This document shows, one piece after another, positions 13,586 to 15,355 of a DNA stretch of 15,355 bases. A program made the position numbers and the translations under genes. The DNA is taken from contig JADFUZ010000079.1 in the NCBI GenBank assembly GCA_015222295.1, positions 1 through 15,355 on the forward strand, written 5' to 3'. Source of the DNA: Chloroflexota bacterium (GTDB taxonomy: Bacteria > Chloroflexota > Dehalococcoidia > GIF9 > AB-539-J10). Under the pieces are notes generated by a model, which had not been told where the DNA came from, searched no databases, and saw nothing but the letters and a program-made list of their open reading frames with translations. The first letter of the stretch is position 1. Each line of letters opens with the position of its first letter.

Positions 13586-14044
13586 TCACCCCCTCCTCAG
13601 TCTGTCTTTGAGCCACCCGACCCTGACGTTGTCTTGCTCGTCTATTTGCGGGACGTACGGCTTGATATCCAAGAGTGGAGTACCATCTATAGCATCCAAC
13701 CCCTTCACCCTGAGGATGTTCCCTTCCCTAGCTACTAACTCCACGACTGACAACCCCAACGGGTTGGGTCTATCTGGGGATCTGGTGGCAAAGAGTCCGT
13801 GTGGCTTTGCGTCCCACGAGGGGATGACTGAGAGCGAATACCCTTTGGACTTGTGGAACCAGTATATCAGGATGACATGAGAGAATCCCTCGATATCTTT
13901 CAGGCCTTCTTCAAATTCTCCGAATACTTCTACCTGACAGATTTCCTCGCGACCACGCCCTTGGCGCGGTGCCTGCCCTCTCCTCTCATAGGGGGAGTGT
14001 ATTACCCCTATAGGGCTGAATTCCTGATTCTGTCGCTCTTCCAT
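13586..14044 (-). CDS. trmO: tRNA (t6A37-N6)-methyltransferase, TrmO/TsaA family
   Basis: A 152-aa single-domain protein of the TsaA/YaeB family. It begins FSPIGVIHSPYERRGQAPRQ, the family start. Then come VFGEFEEGLKDIEGFSHVIL, the conserved ATRSPDRPNPLGLSVVEL (SAM/substrate region, about 86-103) and GLDAIDGTPLLDIKPYVPQ (about 114-132). E. coli TrmO, which methylates t6A37 of tRNA-Thr using SAM, is longer with a C-terminal extension. This is the short core form common in other bacteria and archaea, so function as a tRNA methyltransferase is probable rather than certain. The ATG has no ribosome-binding site, and an in-frame stop lies a few codons upstream, which fixes the start. It is divergent from trxB. 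Confidence 0.9.
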   Translation of the reverse strand: MEERQNQEFSPIGVIHSPYERRGQAPRQGRGREEICQVEVFGEFEEGLKDIEGFSHVILIYWFHKSKGYSLSVIPSWDAKPHGLFATRSPDRPNPLGLSVVELVAREGNILRVKGLDAIDGTPLLDIKPYVPQIDEQDNVRVGWLKDRLRRG

Positions 14045-14448
14045 GATGGTGGTATCATGCCATCGTTACTGGTCTATCCGTCTCCTTCGGCGACTGACCT
14101 GCCCGATCAGGCTTCCGGCCTGCCCGCCAGAACCGGCATCACAGCCCAATAGCAGAGAATCTGCGCCGCAACTCCCAGAGCCAAGCTCGCCGCACAACTC
14201 CACAGGCTCGCTCCATAGTGTAATACGAATGTATGCGGCCTTCAAGGAAACGCAGGTCATCTGATGCTGCCTGGTCCTTGCGTGTCCCTGCAAGGCAGCC
14301 GAGACAGCTCCCACCTTGCACCGCGAAAGCCGTTGGATTACTATAGGCGGGGCACGAGGAAGCCTGGACGAAGACCAGCGTCGAGGACCCCCAAGGGGGA
14401 CAGGACTTTGGCCGCGACGAGCATCATCGGTTTGGGAACAGCGGCATT
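14045..14448. other. 404-bp divergent intergenic region trmO/trxB with hairpin elements
   Basis: No convincing gene. A plus-strand frame at 14264-14452 overlaps trxB as ATGA, but its composition looks non-coding. Inverted repeats: CAGGC/GCCTG at 14108-14122; CCTTGC (14276-14281) with GCAAGG (14290-14295); the same middle arm, as TGCAAGG (14289-14295), with CCTTGCA (14314-14320); and CCCCC/GGGGG at 14388-14399. The second and third compete for the middle arm, as in an attenuator. No clear promoter or known riboswitch is recognised. Confidence 0.45.
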
Positions 14449-15355
14449 ATGAAGCTAACTGCGTATGAAGTAGTCATCGTCGGAGCTGGGCCAGCCGGGC
14501 TTACGGCGGGCCTCTATACTTCCAGGGCAGGCCTCAAGAGCCTGCTTGTCGAACGCGGCATACCGGGAGGTCAGATATTAAACGCCGCGCTGGTGGAGAA
14601 CTATCCCGGTTTCCCAAAAGGGGTTTCGGGCACAGAGCTGGCTTCGCTCATGCACCAACAGGCGGTCGGCTATGGTCTCGAGGTTGCGACTGCTGAAGTA
14701 ACAGGCCTCAGCCAGACAGCGCCCTATCGTGTGTTTACAACTGAGGGCAGTTTCGAAGCAGCATCAATAGTCATCGCTGCTGGCTCGCAGTATCGGAAAC
14801 TCGAGGTTACCGGCGAAGAAAGACTGACAGGTCATGGGGTCTCCTACTGCGCTACGTGCGACGGATTCTTCTTTCGAGACCGTGAAGTCGCAGTAGTGGG
14901 AGGGAGTGACACCGCCCTCACGGATGCCCTGGAATTGAGCCGACATGCAAGAAAGGTCTACGTAATACATCGAAGGGACCAGCTTCGAGCGGGGCGGGTT
15001 CTGCAGCAACAAGCCTTTGCCCAGCCTGGACTCGAGTTCGTCTGGAACACGGTAGTAGAGGAGATCGTAGGGGAGAATATGGTAGAGGGTCTGAAGCTGC
15101 GTAACGTGAAGACAGACGAGCTGGCCATGCTGAACCTGGCTGGCGTATTCATTGCGGTGGGGATTAGCCCCAACAGCCAGTGTTTTTCCAACGTTGTGCA
15201 GGTCGATAGTGCTGGCTACATCCCCACTGACGAGACCATGGCCACCTCAGCCCCTGGCATCTTCGCTGCCGGCGACATCCGCAGGAACTCAGCACGACAG
15301 GTCACCACTGCGGTCGGTGACGGTGCTGCCGCCGCTACGTCCGCTTTCAGATATC
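14449..15355 (+). CDS. trxB: Thioredoxin reductase (partial, C-terminus beyond window)
   Basis: FAD-dependent NADPH:thioredoxin oxidoreductase. The frame from the ATG at 14449 is open to the window edge (302 codons), so only about the last 10-25 residues are missing. FAD-binding motif: VVIVGAGPAGLTAGLY (8-23). The redox-active disulfide is CATC at 134-137 in SYCATCDGFFFRD. The NADPH domain is EVAVVGGSDTALTDALEL (146-163) followed by HRRDQLRAG, the basic phosphate-binding patch. The second FAD motif is GIFAAGDIRRNSARQV. The NADPH glycine motif reads GGSDTAL rather than the usual GGGDSA, a small variation. The ribosome-binding site is weak. No thioredoxin gene is visible. The long structured leader region may regulate it. 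Confidence 0.95.
   Translation, partial: MKLTAYEVVIVGAGPAGLTAGLYTSRAGLKSLLVERGIPGGQILNAALVENYPGFPKGVSGTELASLMHQQAVGYGLEVATAEVTGLSQTAPYRVFTTEGSFEAASIVIAAGSQYRKLEVTGEERLTGHGVSYCATCDGFFFRDREVAVVGGSDTALTDALELSRHARKVYVIHRRDQLRAGRVLQQQAFAQPGLEFVWNTVVEEIVGENMVEGLKLRNVKTDELAMLNLAGVFIAVGISPNSQCFSNVVQVDSAGYIPTDETMATSAPGIFAAGDIRRNSARQVTTAVGDGAAAATSAFRY

Noticed and set aside
13503..13616. Upstream extension of the small membrane ORF into the trmO 3' end
   Set aside because: It overlaps trmO and its translation shows no protein-like pattern; the GTG with a ribosome-binding site at 13502 is the better start.
14264..14452. 62-codon plus-strand frame ending with an ATGA overlap on trxB
   Set aside because: Composition rich in Arg, Pro, Ser and Gly with no domain; no ribosome-binding site stands out. 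The ATGA overlap is probably chance, though coupling cannot be excluded.
1..15355. CRISPR array, insertion sequences, phage or toxin-antitoxin genes
   Set aside because: No regularly spaced direct repeats, transposase or integrase motifs or terminal inverted repeats were seen; the region is core housekeeping sequence.

Overview
This is a bacterial chromosomal core region of moderate GC content. It carries housekeeping genes, a seven-gene tRNA array and no mobile elements or CRISPR repeats. The gene style points to Chloroflexota, probably Dehalococcoidia-like: an ECF sigma factor followed by a DUF5667 protein, a zinc-ribbon/DUF4870 membrane protein, a DnaX with a Cys4 zinc module, and mixed ATG/GTG/TTG starts. 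The assignment is inference from protein families; no marker gene settles it.

Left part (1-8941, almost all on the minus strand). dnaX runs off the left edge. Upstream of it lie an ECF sigma factor and its DUF5667 partner, overlapping by ATGA. Next is a six-gene minus-strand run in transcription order: pth (peptidyl-tRNA hydrolase), a TIGR00725/LOG-like Rossmann protein, eno (enolase), an MBL-fold hydrolase, gap (GAPDH), and a zinc-ribbon DUF4870 protein with its own candidate promoter. Spacing from pth to gap is tight (28, 9, -10 and 16 bp), so this looks like one lower-glycolysis operon. A DEDD/RNase H-like exonuclease gene lies upstream of pth.

Middle (9058-9776). Seven minus-strand tRNAs, in transcription order: Ala(CGC), Arg(CCT), Trp(CCA), Leu(GAG), Gly(GCC), Cys(GCA), Leu(TAA). 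Only Trp, Leu(GAG) and Gly encode the 3' CCA.

Right part (10008-15355). A plus-strand operon gatB-secG-SAM hydrolase converges on a minus-strand TauE/SafE permease. Upstream of the permease are a possible 48-aa membrane protein and trmO. A 404-bp divergent intergenic region then separates trmO from trxB, which runs off the right edge.

The genes are mostly ordinary. The most interesting signals are regulatory. dnaX, the sigma factor and gatB each have a strong -10 box only 8-13 bp before an ATG with no Shine-Dalgarno, which suggests leaderless or near-leaderless mRNAs. The sigma gene also carries a perfect 10-bp inverted repeat covering its -10 box and start codon. The region before trxB holds three complementary segments that could form mutually exclusive hairpins. 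I found no convincing new multi-gene system.
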